Below, piece by piece: positions 27,801 to 35,903 of a stretch of DNA of 36,249 nucleotides. Source of the stretch: Dunaliella salina (taxonomy: Eukaryota > Chlorophyta > Chlorophyceae > Chlamydomonadales > Dunaliellaceae); contig MU069637.1 of assembly GCA_002284615.2 (NCBI GenBank), forward strand, positions 101,654 through 137,902. Reading direction: 5' to 3'. A program made the translations under genes and the position numbers. The first letter of the stretch is position 1. Every line of letters begins with the position of its first letter. The notes under the pieces are model-generated. The model was not told the DNA's origin. It did not search any database and was given only the letters and a program-made list of their open reading frames with translations.

Positions 27801-29724
27801 TGCCATCCTTTGACCACTGAAGCTGTGGCTGTGCCTGACCCTTGCTGCAGGCAAGACCCCTCTGCGGCAGTGGCATCATACTCAGTAATCTTATACCCCT
27901 ACAAATGCCGTCCTGTGATTACTGAAGCTGTGGCTGTGCCTGACCCTTGCTGCAGGCAAGACCCCTCTACGGCAGTGGCATCATACTCAGTAATCTTATA
28001 CCCCTACAAATGCCGTCCTTTGATCACTGAAACTGTGGCTGTGCCTGACCCTTGCTGCAGGCAAGANCCCTCTGCGGCAGAAGCATCATACTCAGTAATC
28101 TTATACCCCTACAAATGCCATCCTGTGATCACTGAAACTGTGGCTGTGCCTGACCCTTGCTGCAGGCAAGACCCCTCTGCGGCAGTGGCATTATTCTCAG
28201 TAATCTTATACCCCTGCAAATGCCATCCTTTGATCACTGAAACTGTGGCTGTGCCTGATCCTTGCTGNAGGCAAGACCCCTCTGCGGCAGTGGCATTATT
28301 CTCAGTAATCTGATACCCCTACAAATGCCGTCCTTTGATCACTGAAACTGTGGCTGTGCCTGACCCTTGCTGCAGGCAAGACCCCTCTGCGGCAGTGGCA
28401 TTATTCTCAGTAATCTGATACCCCTACAAATGCCGTCCTTTGATCACTGAAACCGTGGCTGTGCCTGACCCTTGCTGCAGGCAAGAGCCCTCTGCGGCAG
28501 TGGCATCATACTCAGTAATCCTAGTACCCCTACAAATGCCATCCTTCGATCACTGAAGCTGTGGCTGTGCCTGACCCTTGCTGCAGGCAAGACACGTCGG
28601 AGGCGGCACCCAACCCATTTGGCGACGCACCACAGTGGTGAGCTGCTGTCTGCTGTCTACTCCAAAACAAGGCACAAGAAAATTGAAACAACTGCGTTCA
28701 GCTTACAAGCAAGATCATGAGCGCTGCTTCGAGCATAGCATCTTACGAATGCTGTGTCATCTTTCATGAAGATGGAATCAGAAAAGATTTGACTGCTGAG
28801 GCTGGCGCGTGCAGGGTAACAGGAGTGTTGTGTCCTTCCCTTCAAGCCTTTAGGCTGTGTAATGTCCTATTTGTATAAGCAGGGGCGTGGAGGGCTTCTG
28901 TGAGCCTCATTGGCTTTAGAGCAGTACTGGTTTCGTGGCATGGACCTGTGCACCAACCAGTTCCAGTGCACCCAACACACCTCCAAGGCTATTGGATTTG
29001 ATTTTTGCATGTGTCTGAGTCGGTTGAAAGTAGATCGCGCTGGTGGGAATGCACTGGCTGTGCAGCAGGCTATTGTGAGGCTGGGAGGCCTGATGGCCTG
29101 CGAACAGCACAAGTGCATTGTCGCACACACCTGTGCAGTCACTTCCACGGCATCTGCTTGCATCTTTTGAGAATGGCTGGCCCGATGGCCTCTGAGCACT
29201 CCCTGTGTATTGTCACAAACATTGGGGCATCAGTCACTGCCCACACATCTATGCCCTGCATCTTTTGAGACTGGGTGGCCTGATGCCTGCATGCAGCACA
29301 TGTGCATCGTTGCACACACCTGTGCATCATTCACCTCGTCCCCATTTACTTGCATCTTTGGAGGCTGGGTGGCCTGATGGCCTGTCAGCAGCACTTGAAT
29401 AATTGTTGCACACAAGCCTGTGTGTCAGCCAGTTCTTGTGCATCTGTGTGCGTCTTTTGGGAGTCGTTGGCATGGTGGAACAGAAGCAGCACCTGCATTT
29501 TTGCATTCAGCAGGATGGTGCATGTATCCAATGAGTGCACAGGCCAAACATACTCCACTGAGCAAAGAAGAACCTCAGTTTTCCTGGCTCGACTGCCTGT
29601 CTGCGCAATTCGTGTCTAGTTTTGTGAGAACCATCTCCCAATTCATCAACACTCAACTTGCAGGTACACAAGCGCTTGGCAGTCTGCGCCATCAGAACAT
29701 ATCAACTACGACAGCGACAACTAA
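21081..29724 (+). CDS. BAR-B: BAR-domain protein with NPF motif (12-exon gene, span)
   Basis: Twelve exons join without a phase conflict into 816 nt of coding sequence, 271 residues. Exons: 21081-21113, 21346-21387, 21655-21720, 21981-22106, 23766-23852, 24164-24211, 25801-25873, 26118-26195, 26743-26858, 27443-27477, 28587-28637, 29664-29724. All introns are GT-AG. The N terminus (MPSSFARFGEK) could form the short amphipathic lead of N-BAR proteins. A long helical region with VIKPLASWLGAYRSTK, KLEEMRLDVDAKRRDF and a Lys/Glu-rich coiled coil matches the order of the BAR fold (helix 2 R/K-rich concave face). It is followed by a linker with PNPFGDAP and a W-Y...SDN tail. BAR dimers sense or create membrane curvature; NPF binds EH-domain proteins of endocytosis. 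Function is inferred from the family. No SH3 or PX domain is present. Confidence 0.85.
21346..21387 (+). CDS. BAR-B exon 2
   Basis: Forty-two nt between ctgcctgcag and gtaggatt encode MKQTLNPLDLGAPK. Phase 0 on both sides. The internal ATG could in principle be a second start, but exon 1 fits better. Confidence 0.72.
21655..21720 (+). CDS. BAR-B exon 3
   Basis: Sixty-six nt after ccttggcag encode DWKPTSNARNQASLAEARAF then AQ, followed by gtgagc. An alternative acceptor at 21615 would add 13 in-frame residues. The shorter form is chosen because BAR-A exon 3 is also 66 nt. Confidence 0.7.
21732..21827. repeat. (GT)n microsatellite inside BAR-B intron 3
   Basis: About 48 GT dinucleotides with one TTTG interruption start 11 bases after the exon 3 donor and make up over a third of the 260-bp intron. 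Confidence 0.98.
21981..22106 (+). CDS. BAR-B exon 4
   Basis: A 126-nt exon between gaaccaacag and gtaaagat, phase 0 on both sides. It encodes VVKRMLKDFTAMQKASDASF followed by a TTTRAALAA helix and a basic/proline hinge ending EAGSK. It would form helix 1 of the BAR fold. Confidence 0.8.
22440..23240 (+). repeat. Higher-order satellite in BAR-B intron 4
   Basis: The basic unit is about 15 bp, variants of ctgcaccagcctcat. A higher-order unit of about 172 bp recurs three times, starting with gcaccagactcatctctgca near 22714, 22887 and 23059. Long open frames across it are by-products of the repeat. Confidence 0.92.
23474..23765 (+). repeat. Copies of the BAR-B exon 5 acceptor region
   Basis: Related blocks start at about 23474, 23558 and 23655 and in the true exon at 23766 (spacing 84, 97, 111). 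The 23655 copy has a good acceptor (ttttcctgcag) and reads AEYQTIGGSMEVG then a stop, against SERQTIGGGMDM in the true exon. The older copies are degenerate but keep gctgaga(c/t) after the junction. Confidence 0.8.
23766..23852 (+). CDS. BAR-B exon 5
   Basis: Eighty-seven nt between tttgctgcag and gtatgatc, phase 0. It encodes SERQTIGGGMDMRKIEDGAS then HLRLNIQSQ. The Gly-rich start probably lies in the loop between helices 1 and 2. Confidence 0.75.
24164..24211 (+). CDS. BAR-B exon 6
   Basis: Forty-eight nt between gtgtttcag and gtgagtgt encode VIKPLASWLGAYRSTK, phase 0. The P-L-x(2)-W/Y-L pattern before a Lys is typical of the segment preceding BAR helix 2 in amphiphysin/Rvs-type proteins. 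Confidence 0.82.
24212..25800. other. BAR-B intron 6, no other gene
   Basis: A 1.6-kb intron with no recognised element. Related phrases, cct(t)tga-agcctc(a)ggtttgga-taccaa and a following acttg/acatggt..caact, occur at about 24820-24880 and 24920-24975, a short degenerate duplication. Confidence 0.5.
25801..25873 (+). CDS. BAR-B exon 7
   Basis: Seventy-three nt between tcttcctcag and gtgcttct. It encodes AKMAKLEEMRLDVDAKRRDF then LSHA, leaving one base. The R-L-D-x-D-x(2)-R-R core corresponds to the conserved K-R-x-L-D-Y-D-x(2)-R motif of BAR helix 2 on the membrane-facing surface. Confidence 0.87.
26118..26195 (+). CDS. BAR-B exon 8
   Basis: Seventy-eight nt between gcgcgcag and gtaagttt. 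It encodes EKLQKASDKEKSSLEEKKRT then AEEKAN plus one base. A highly charged helix; BAR-A exon 8 has identical length and phases. Confidence 0.87.
26743..26858 (+). CDS. BAR-B exon 9
   Basis: The exon is 116 nt between cacttatgcag and gtgatcag. It encodes RLFTTYKTEEIEVFKALELL, then CKDSVAAKAYSKAVLEVMQ. It would contribute BAR helix 3. It is paralogous to BAR-A 12187-12302. Confidence 0.87.
26995..27025 (+). repeat. Intronic copy of the BAR-B exon 9 end and 5' junction
   Basis: gttttggaagtcatacag followed by gggatg at about 27005-27028 copies the exon end gttttggaagtcatgcag followed by gtgatc (26841 onward) at 17 of 18 exon positions, with the donor GT changed to GG. A single displaced duplicate, 164 bp downstream. 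Confidence 0.7.
27070..27215 (+). repeat. Degenerate gatgtgcagtgtgagtg repeats
   Basis: Units built from gatgatgtgc(a/g)gtgtgagt and cagtg(t/c)(g/a)agtgaca recur about four times in BAR-B intron 9. Each carries gtgagtg, the same word as the strongest donors in these genes. Confidence 0.75.
27443..27477 (+). CDS. BAR-B exon 10
   Basis: Thirty-five nt between gcaatcacag and gtgagtga. It encodes GAFSIASEAFY and leaves gg. Reading on into the intron gives an immediate stop (ggg tga), so splicing is required. Confidence 0.78.
27722..28586 (+). repeat. Eight-unit 105-bp array copying the exon 11 acceptor
   Basis: The junction cttgctgcag then gcaagacc recurs with exon-like starts at 27746, 27851, 27956, 28061, 28166, 28271, 28376 and 28481, and in the true exon at 28587. 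Seven intervals are 105 bp and the last is 106. Each unit keeps the acceptor and a copy of the exon start (QDPSAA against QDTSEAA). One unknown base lies at 28067 and another at 28268, so copy number may be uncertain in the assembly. Confidence 0.96.
28587..28637 (+). CDS. BAR-B exon 11 with NPF motif
   Basis: Fifty-one nt between cttgctgcag and gtgagctg. It completes Gly and encodes QDTSEAAPNPFGDAPQ, leaving tg. Asn-Pro-Phe followed by an acidic residue is the classic EH-domain ligand. It sits in the flexible region after the BAR domain, where adaptor motifs are usual. Confidence 0.82.
29060..29450 (+). repeat. Tandem array, about 105-120 bp unit, in BAR-B intron 11
   Basis: Units begin at (g)aggctggg(t/a)ggcctgatg near 29080, 29170, 29265 and 29355. 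Each continues with agcac, gtgcat(c/t)gt(t/c)gcacacacctgtg, cattcac and tgcatcttt. About four degenerate copies are seen. No resemblance to either neighbouring exon was seen. Confidence 0.85.
29664..29724 (+). CDS. BAR-B exon 12 (C terminus and stop)
   Basis: After caacttgcag, tg+g gives Trp, then YTSAWQSAPSEHINYDSDN and TAA. It is homologous to the BAR-A terminal exon through W-Y, SEH and Y-(E/D)-SDN. TGTAA at 29933-29937, 209 bases downstream, is a candidate polyadenylation signal. Confidence 0.82.
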
Positions 29725-30611
29725 TTTGGCTGCATGCCATCTTCGTCAGTGCTTGCTCGCCAACCTCCTGTACAGAGGTGTCCCGGTGTGTGGTATCAGC
29801 GTGTGTCATTTCAGGCTTAAAAATTTAGTTTCTCTCCATTGAGTGGTAATATCCACACATGAGTGATTGTTATGCCATGTGGTATTTGCATTATATGTGA
29901 TTGTTGCCCTGTCAATTCTACTTGTTTGCTTGTGTAAGGGAGAACCTGGCGTGATTCAGTCGCGTCAGTCGCCTTATCCCTTCTGGGGCGACTGCGGAGG
30001 TCAGGGAGGTGTCGTGGGTTCTTATCTTGGTGGGGGTGATCGTGGAAGCCTTTTCCTTAATGCACGCTCTGAGATCGCTACATGCGTAGAGCGTTGGGAT
30101 TTTCAACTTTTTTTTTTTGCTTGTGTGACCGGTGCCATGTACAGCTCTGTTTATTGATGAGATTTACACTCATCTATGTCTTTCCTATCAAGGGCCAGCA
30201 CACATTTTTGGTTGAGCGGAGGTTCTACTCTACTCTAGTGGCTTGCAGATGACCGGTTTTCAGTTGGAGACGAATTGCAGTTGAGATGATTAGTGGGGAA
30301 TGATGCATTTTTTTGTGGTGTGTAATTCATTCATTTGAGATCATGAAGAAGGGCAGGCTTTTAGTCGCCATGTCTGACAGGAATGGTGTAATTCAAAACT
30401 GGTTAATCTCAGGCTGCAGTATTCAGCTCTGCCTGCTAGAGCTCTGGTGATCCAAGCTCAAAAGGAGTTTGAGACTTGTTTTGAAAAGGCTCTAAAAAGA
30501 GTGGACTGAGCCTTGCTGCGATTGCACATACAGAACAAGTGGGATCGAGCCAAGTCATTCTGCAGTTGCGGAGGGGGTTGTCAGCCAGGTAGGGTTGGCT
30601 GCTCAGCTTTC
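29725..30611. other. BAR-B 3' flank, no other gene
   Basis: Contains the probable 3' untranslated region and unassigned sequence. Short open frames at 29867-30157 are T-rich and unconvincing. Confidence 0.45.
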
Positions 30612-30655
30612 AGGTTACAGGTTACAGCAAAAAAAGCCTCCAGTCAAAACGACTG
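30612..30655 (+). repeat. Short dispersed repeat SR, copy 3
   Basis: caggttacaggttacagcaa, then aaaaagcctccagtcaaaac and gactgactgg. This is near-identical to copy 1 at 10418 and the inverted copy at 12360, more than 18 kb away. Confidence 0.85.
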
Positions 30656-31634
30656 ACTGGCCTGTTCATACAAGGAAAGGGGCTCAAAAACTTAAGGAAA
30701 CAATTTGTTGTTGTTGTTTGATGCATAAAAGTGAGTACACGAAAGGACTGAACAAGGGGAGAAGAAGAAAGGTGAGGAGCCGCTTAAAAGAGGCATTAAA
30801 AGGAGAAAGAGTGTAAGTCTACGCTGAACACAACCAGCGTGCGTGTAGGAAAGACTCAACAGTCAGCGCTGAAACTAACAGTGAGTCCCACCAACGAAGG
30901 CTAGCTATGAGCAGCCAAGCTCACGTGGGTCCGGCGGTTTGTCGGCCATCCGTCCAGCTGCGCGCCTCGCTGTCCTTATGCAGCCCGCCCTGTAGCCCCC
31001 TCCCCCAAACGCCCATTGCTTATGTTGCTGAATTGGATGGCATCCTTGGTGTTGTGAATTTTTGTTAGGTTAGGTTACATAGGTTTTGTTAGGGACTTTA
31101 CAGCGTGATAGTGGAGTTCTTTGGCAGTTTTGTGAGCTTTGTCTTTGGTTTGGCCATGTTTGCAGAGGGGATCAATAGTGTAGGGATTGAAGATAGTTCC
31201 AGCAACTCCAATTAGTATGTAGTGTGACTTTGTTATTGCAGTGTGTGCCCCAAAAGAGATCTTGTGCCTAAGCTTTCAATGGTGTGTTTGTGCTGATTTT
31301 GTGCAGTGTGGAGTGTTTGTTCAGGTTTGGTGTCTGAGCAAAATTTTCAATGAGGTATCTCTGTCTCTGGGATTCATATTCTGCGAAGGGGTAGCAGGAA
31401 AGGTGGTGCCTGAGAACGCTCTTGTAGCAGAAAACAGCTGCTCTGCTTTCTCAAATGTAAAATGAAAATATCAGCAAGTAAAAAATGTTTCATTGGTGCT
31501 GAGGAGTTGCAAATGTGGCAAATTGGTGTAGGTCCAGACGTACTCCGGTAACACTGGCGTTAGCATTGAAATGAAAATGGCATCCAAAGCTGGAAAATTT
31601 GAAAATATGTTTAAACCGTCTGATTGCTCATGAG
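30656..31634. other. No gene recognised
   Basis: Open frames at 30595-30816 (basic) and 31241-31465 (hydrophobic, Val/Phe-rich) show no family motif. GT-rich sequence with ttaggttaggttacataggt occurs near 31065. Confidence 0.4.
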
Positions 31635-31790
31635 TCATGACATAGGTTGGGTTACAATGTCTTGGGGACCTTCAGCCAAGTCGTCCGGCCAATCAGTCTG
31701 TGACTGGTCTATGCCAGCCTGAGCCATAAACAAATCCATAAGCTCAGAAATACAAGGAGGAAGTTTGTTGTTCTGCTGGGAAAGAAAATC
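31635..31790 (-). other. Possible terminal exon of a minus-strand gene
   Basis: On the minus strand a pyrimidine-rich acceptor (gattttctttcccagcag) leads into NNKLPPCISELMDLFMAQAG, then IDQSQTDWPDDLAEGPQDIV and a short tail before TGA. The acidic, low-Cys composition is protein-like. No upstream exon or family could be identified, so this is a hint only. Confidence 0.3.
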
Positions 31791-31859
31791 AGAAACCATA
31801 GGAATGCTGACCTGTTGCACACAAGCTTCAGCATGACATAGTGATGCTGATTATTCATG

Positions 31860-32899
31860 AAACACAGACTTTGTGTGCTCATGAGGAACTTGAACTGTAT
31901 GAAAAGAAATAAGAGAAAAATTATTAGAAACTTTGCTATTATAGCTTTTCTCATTTGAGAGAAAGGTCCGGGCAACATTTTGTGGCGGCGTGGCAATGGT
32001 ATTTAAAAGGACGTCCTGTGTTCAGCCATAGCTTGCTTGGTACTGCGGCACAAAAACATGAGATCAAAAATAGAGTCTTGAAAGGGACATCCTCAAAACG
32101 AGCTAATCTAGGAATAGAAAAGGAGACGTCTGTATCGTCCCAAAGCTACTCTGTGGGCTTGGAAGACAGATGAAGACACACAAACTTTTATGGGAACCAT
32201 GGAGTTGCAGGAATAAAGGAAAATAGCATGTTTTTAATCCTGCAACCTCTCTGAATCAGCATACTACTACATTGAGGCGCTTGCCCTGGTCCACAGGAAG
32301 TCTCTGAGTGCGTGAGTATGCAGACAGGAGCATGCAACGTCTCTTTGCATATGCCTACCTAAGTTGGGATGAGGAACATATGCATATCCAGGAACAGCCT
32401 GCACTTGAGCACCTTGTTAAGAGCTGTGCTGGCAGCTGCAGCAAAGCAAAGTGTTGTAGAACCTGACAGCTGCATGAAACTGATGGAATTGCAGGGGCTT
32501 AAACCTGCATTTGCGCAGCAACTATGAGTCGGGTGCAGCGCGCTTCACCCCAAGAGTACCCTTCAGCAAGCAAAGGTGTACATTGTACAATTTTGCAAAG
32601 GACAGTCCATCTCCGCTCCCTATTTCATAGGCCTAGTGCCACAGATTTGGCAGCAGCATGTGCTCAGCAGGCTGATAGGAAGCGCATTCGCCCAGCCAAA
32701 GCATAGTATGTGGCCTGTCTGTCAGCTGATTTTCACATGCAAATTGTCTGATGTGCCAACATCCAGCCAAAAAAGTAGGAAACATACACTCAGAAGAAGA
32801 AGATAGGTGGAGGTGCTTGGTGAAGAACATGCCTAAATACCAACATTCTTATGTTTGCCAAAAATGATGTCATACGGAGTACCACAGGACACTTCTGGC
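31860..32899. other. No gene recognised
   Basis: Mixed sequence without recognised elements. Open frames at 32524-32706 and 32576-32806 overlap on the same strand in different frames with no family motif. Confidence 0.4.
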
Positions 32900-33780
32900 C
32901 TGGTATCACTCAAGTAAGGCCTAGCTTCGGCCTGGGACCATTTTTCACACTCAAACCAATGAAATGCACAATGTTCCAATACCGCACAAGAACGCTTTAC
33001 AATCCAAAGCACGCAGTCCACTCTAAAAGATCCACCAGCCATGTCTGCCCCCAGAGTGCCACCACCTGGACAGCGCTGTCCACATTCTGTCAGGTTGTCA
33101 ATGCCCTGTCATTCGTAACATGATTACTGAGCACCATAACATAGCTAGCAAAATGATGTTGAAAATGCTCAGCGAAGGCTTTTATGGGTCAAATATTATG
33201 CAACTGGATGTAGGCAGCACAGACTGTCTGGCCCGACATGACTTCCACATCCCTGAGCATATCTCTAGTTGTGCAATACCGCCCTATCTCTTCAAGCCCA
33301 ACATTCCTGTTCAAACTAGACACAGGCAGCACATCATTGATAAGCAGCACGACTCTGGCCAGGCAACCCCATGAAATGAATGTAAGAAATCGTTGTACTC
33401 ACCGGGTAGAAGTCAAATACTGTGAAGCTACAAGTTCCAGGTGCCCAGCACCCGGCCTCACAGCAACAACACAGTGAACTCTAACACGAACAAATCCAAG
33501 TAGCAGAGATCACTCTGCATATATTTCTCCTGGGTGTGTACACCAGGGGGAGATAGTTTCACCCCCTTTGATCAATTCAAAGAGCTAGAGATTGACCCCC
33601 AAGGATCTACTAGACTTGCACGTCAGCTCCGTGCCCAATCTGTACACCTTGCGCACAAACTCACCTCAACCAGACGTGCAATCAAAAACAAAATTACTTA
33701 TCATAAGCATGGTGCCCTGAAGCCGCATGCTGCTATAGACCCGCAAGGTCCACGTTTATGTTCCTCTCATCTTCAGGTGA
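32900..33780 (+). mobile_element. LINE fragment, copy B
   Basis: Frames in order read FQYRTRTLYNPKHAVHSKRS, a TEHHNIASKMMLKMLSEG stretch, DVGSTDCLARHDFHIPEHIS, THRVEVKYCEA, LARQLRAQSVHLAHKLTSTR and RAIKNK. They correspond to blocks of copies A, C and D. E-V-K in VEVKYCEA is the endonuclease-core equivalent. Several stops and frameshifts separate them. Confidence 0.75.
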
Positions 33781-33852
33781 GGGAGGCTCACGGCTCTTTT
33801 GAGCCCACGTCCTTGCTGCCTCCAGAGTCTGCTCCCCTTTTTTTTTGTACTC

Positions 33853-34053
33853 ATGGCAAATGTGTTCACTTCTGGTAGACTCTCAACACCTTCCGATGCC
33901 TTTGAAGCTCCCGGACAAGCAGGCTTGCCCAACCCAAACCAGCCACCAGCTCAGAGCAGGACATCCGAAGTCTTGGGCCTCCTTCAGCAATATACAGCCC
34001 AAAGCAAGCACATGTCCCTTATCCACAGAGAGCAAAAAGGTATACAACTCTGA
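33853..34053 (+). pseudogene. Proline-rich open frame just after LINE copy B
   Basis: Starts MANVFTSGRLSTPSDAFEAP and continues through PNPNQPPAQSRTSEVLGLLQ to a stop after GIQL. Element-like fragments without a clear family follow to about 34380. It may be the N terminus of a second element abutting copy B, but no second copy in the window confirms it. Confidence 0.3.
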
Positions 34054-34394
34054 TGCACTGATCACAATTCCCACATTCATCCAGCTTTACAGACATGGTC
34101 TCGCGCAAAAGGTTCCCAAAACCCCTTGCTTTTGACCCCTCTTATTGCGCCAGCGCGAACCACTGCAGTAACAACCCACAGTTGTGACCAAGTCTTTGGA
34201 GCATGCACAGGTGCCCTCTTTGTGTGATTCACTGACCACTGCTCCTGCCATCCCCTTCACGATGGTGACACCATTCTCCCATTTAAATGGGAGGATGAGG
34301 AAATTTCCTCATAAGCCTCTTTCCATGACATCTACTGCTTTGGCGTTCTGCTGAGCAGGTCTCTGAGTCTGACAGGAAAAAGGTGCTAACTTGT

Positions 34395-34985
34395 TTCATC
34401 ATAACTTCCACTTAGGTGAGATTCTGGCCCCAAAACAGGCATTGTAGCTTGTGCCTATGTGTGCAATGGTGCTGTCATGCCTCACTATAACTTCCACCTG
34501 GATGACATTTTGGCAGGCCCAAAGGCAGGAATTTTCAGCTTGTGCCTAGGTGTGCAATGGTGCTGCCTTGCCTCATCACAACTTCCACTTAGATGAGATT
34601 TTGGCTGGCCCAAAAACAGGTATTTGTAGCTTGTGCCTATGTGCGCAAGGGTGCTTCCTTGCCTCACCGTAACTTCCGCCTGGATGACACTTTGGCAGGC
34701 CCGAAGGCAGGAATTCACAGCTTGTGCCTACGAGTGCAACAGTGCTGCCTTGTCTCATCATAACTTCCACTTAGATGAGACTTTGACAAGCCCCAAAACA
34801 GGTATTTGTAGCTTGTGCCTACGTGTGCAGGGCACCATCTAAGTGAAAGTTGTGATGAGGCAAGACAACACCCTCGCGCACACATAGGCACAAGCAACAA
34901 ATACTTATTTTTGGGCCTGCCAAAGTCTCATCTAAGTGGAAGTTGTGATGAGGTAAGGCAGCACCATTGCATACATAGGGACAAA
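34395..34985. repeat. Satellite, about 118-bp unit, direct copies then inverted copies
   Basis: Direct units contain cataacttccacttagatga, ttggc..gcccaaaaacagg and agcttgtgcctatgtgtgca at about 34398, 34480, 34565, 34665 and 34755, and units alternate between two subtypes. From 34833 the unit is inverted (catctaagtg(g/a)aagttgtgatgagg) for two copies. The switch gives a long-armed inverted repeat. Confidence 0.88.
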
Positions 34986-35530
34986 AAAGAAAGGAAAAGA
35001 AAAGAAAAGAAAAGAAAAGAGAAAAAAGAAAAAGAAAATTATTTAGGCAGAGAAGCTCTCCCTACATCAATTAAGGAAAAGGAGGCGCATTAGCTCAAAA
35101 CAGTGCAGTGTGCCCCCTCCACCACAAGGTGAGAAAAAGAGGAAGCTAATGTGGATCTGGAGGGTTACGAGAAGCACCTGGCTCTAGAACCTGGCTGTGG
35201 GGAGTTTTCTTGTTTTCAATGGCGCGGCGCGTGGTGACTAGTTTGTGGGCGTATTGGACAGAACGGGCATGAGGATGTTGAGCAAGCATCGTGGCACGCT
35301 GGTGATCCAATCCTAGTTGTTTTATTTGTTAAAGGATATGCTCAGTGTAAATAGTTCTACCTACACCCAGAAGAATAGGGTGAATTGTAACAGCTTTAGC
35401 ATTAATAAGTTTACAAAGCTCTGCGTGCTGCTGCTTTGCCGCATTCAACTGATGCTCTGGCCTTGTATCTTCACAGAACTTGATGTCTATTACGTGCACA
35501 TGGCGTTCATTTGCATAAAGTTTGTGGAAT
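34985..35530 (-). mobile_element. LINE 3' fragment, copy D, with CTTTT-type tail
   Basis: On the minus strand: ERHVHVIDIKFCEDTRPEHQ, LLGVGRTIYTEHIL, an in-frame TAA, QIKQLGLDHQRATML, SVQYAHKLVTTRRAIENKK and EPGASRNPPDPH then TAG, a roughly 100-bp 3' untranslated part and a tail of CTTTT repeats (plus strand 34985-35038, aaaagaaaagaaaag). 5'-truncated. Copy C shares the same 3' untranslated sequence and tail type. D-I-K in IDIKFCED occupies the endonuclease-core position. Confidence 0.85.
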
Positions 35531-35903
35531 GAGACAAGTTATGATGGGCACCCGTTATGCAGGATTTTTCCAGATGGGAAATTGGCATGAAAACCTTATT
35601 GGGTTCTCTAATGCTTATTTAGAAACCCATTAGCTCCCCCTCTCCCCCAATTTCCTTTTTTTAAATTCTGACACTACTTCAGATCCAACCTGGAGCAGTC
35701 ATACTCAACTAAATTGGAAATCCACCAAACTTAGACCCCAATTCGGGCACCAACTCCTTGGCCTAGTGTGATTGTGGCCTTAACCTCTCCTAAAAAAGCA
35801 ATGATGTCAGTTGATTTAGAAGTTTAAACTACCATACTTCAATTTGATGCAGCCGGTATCCTACTTCAGTTCAGAGTTTTGATGGTCAAAAATGAGGTTC
35901 ATG
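35531..35903. other. No gene recognised
   Basis: AT-rich sequence between the truncated 5' end of LINE copy D and the right-edge open frame. Nothing is supported. Confidence 0.4.

Noticed and set aside
27675..28313. A 212-codon repeat protein with AVPDPCC units
   Set aside because: The frame is open only because the unit is 105 bp. Each unit contains a splice acceptor copied from exon 11 and the region is intronic.
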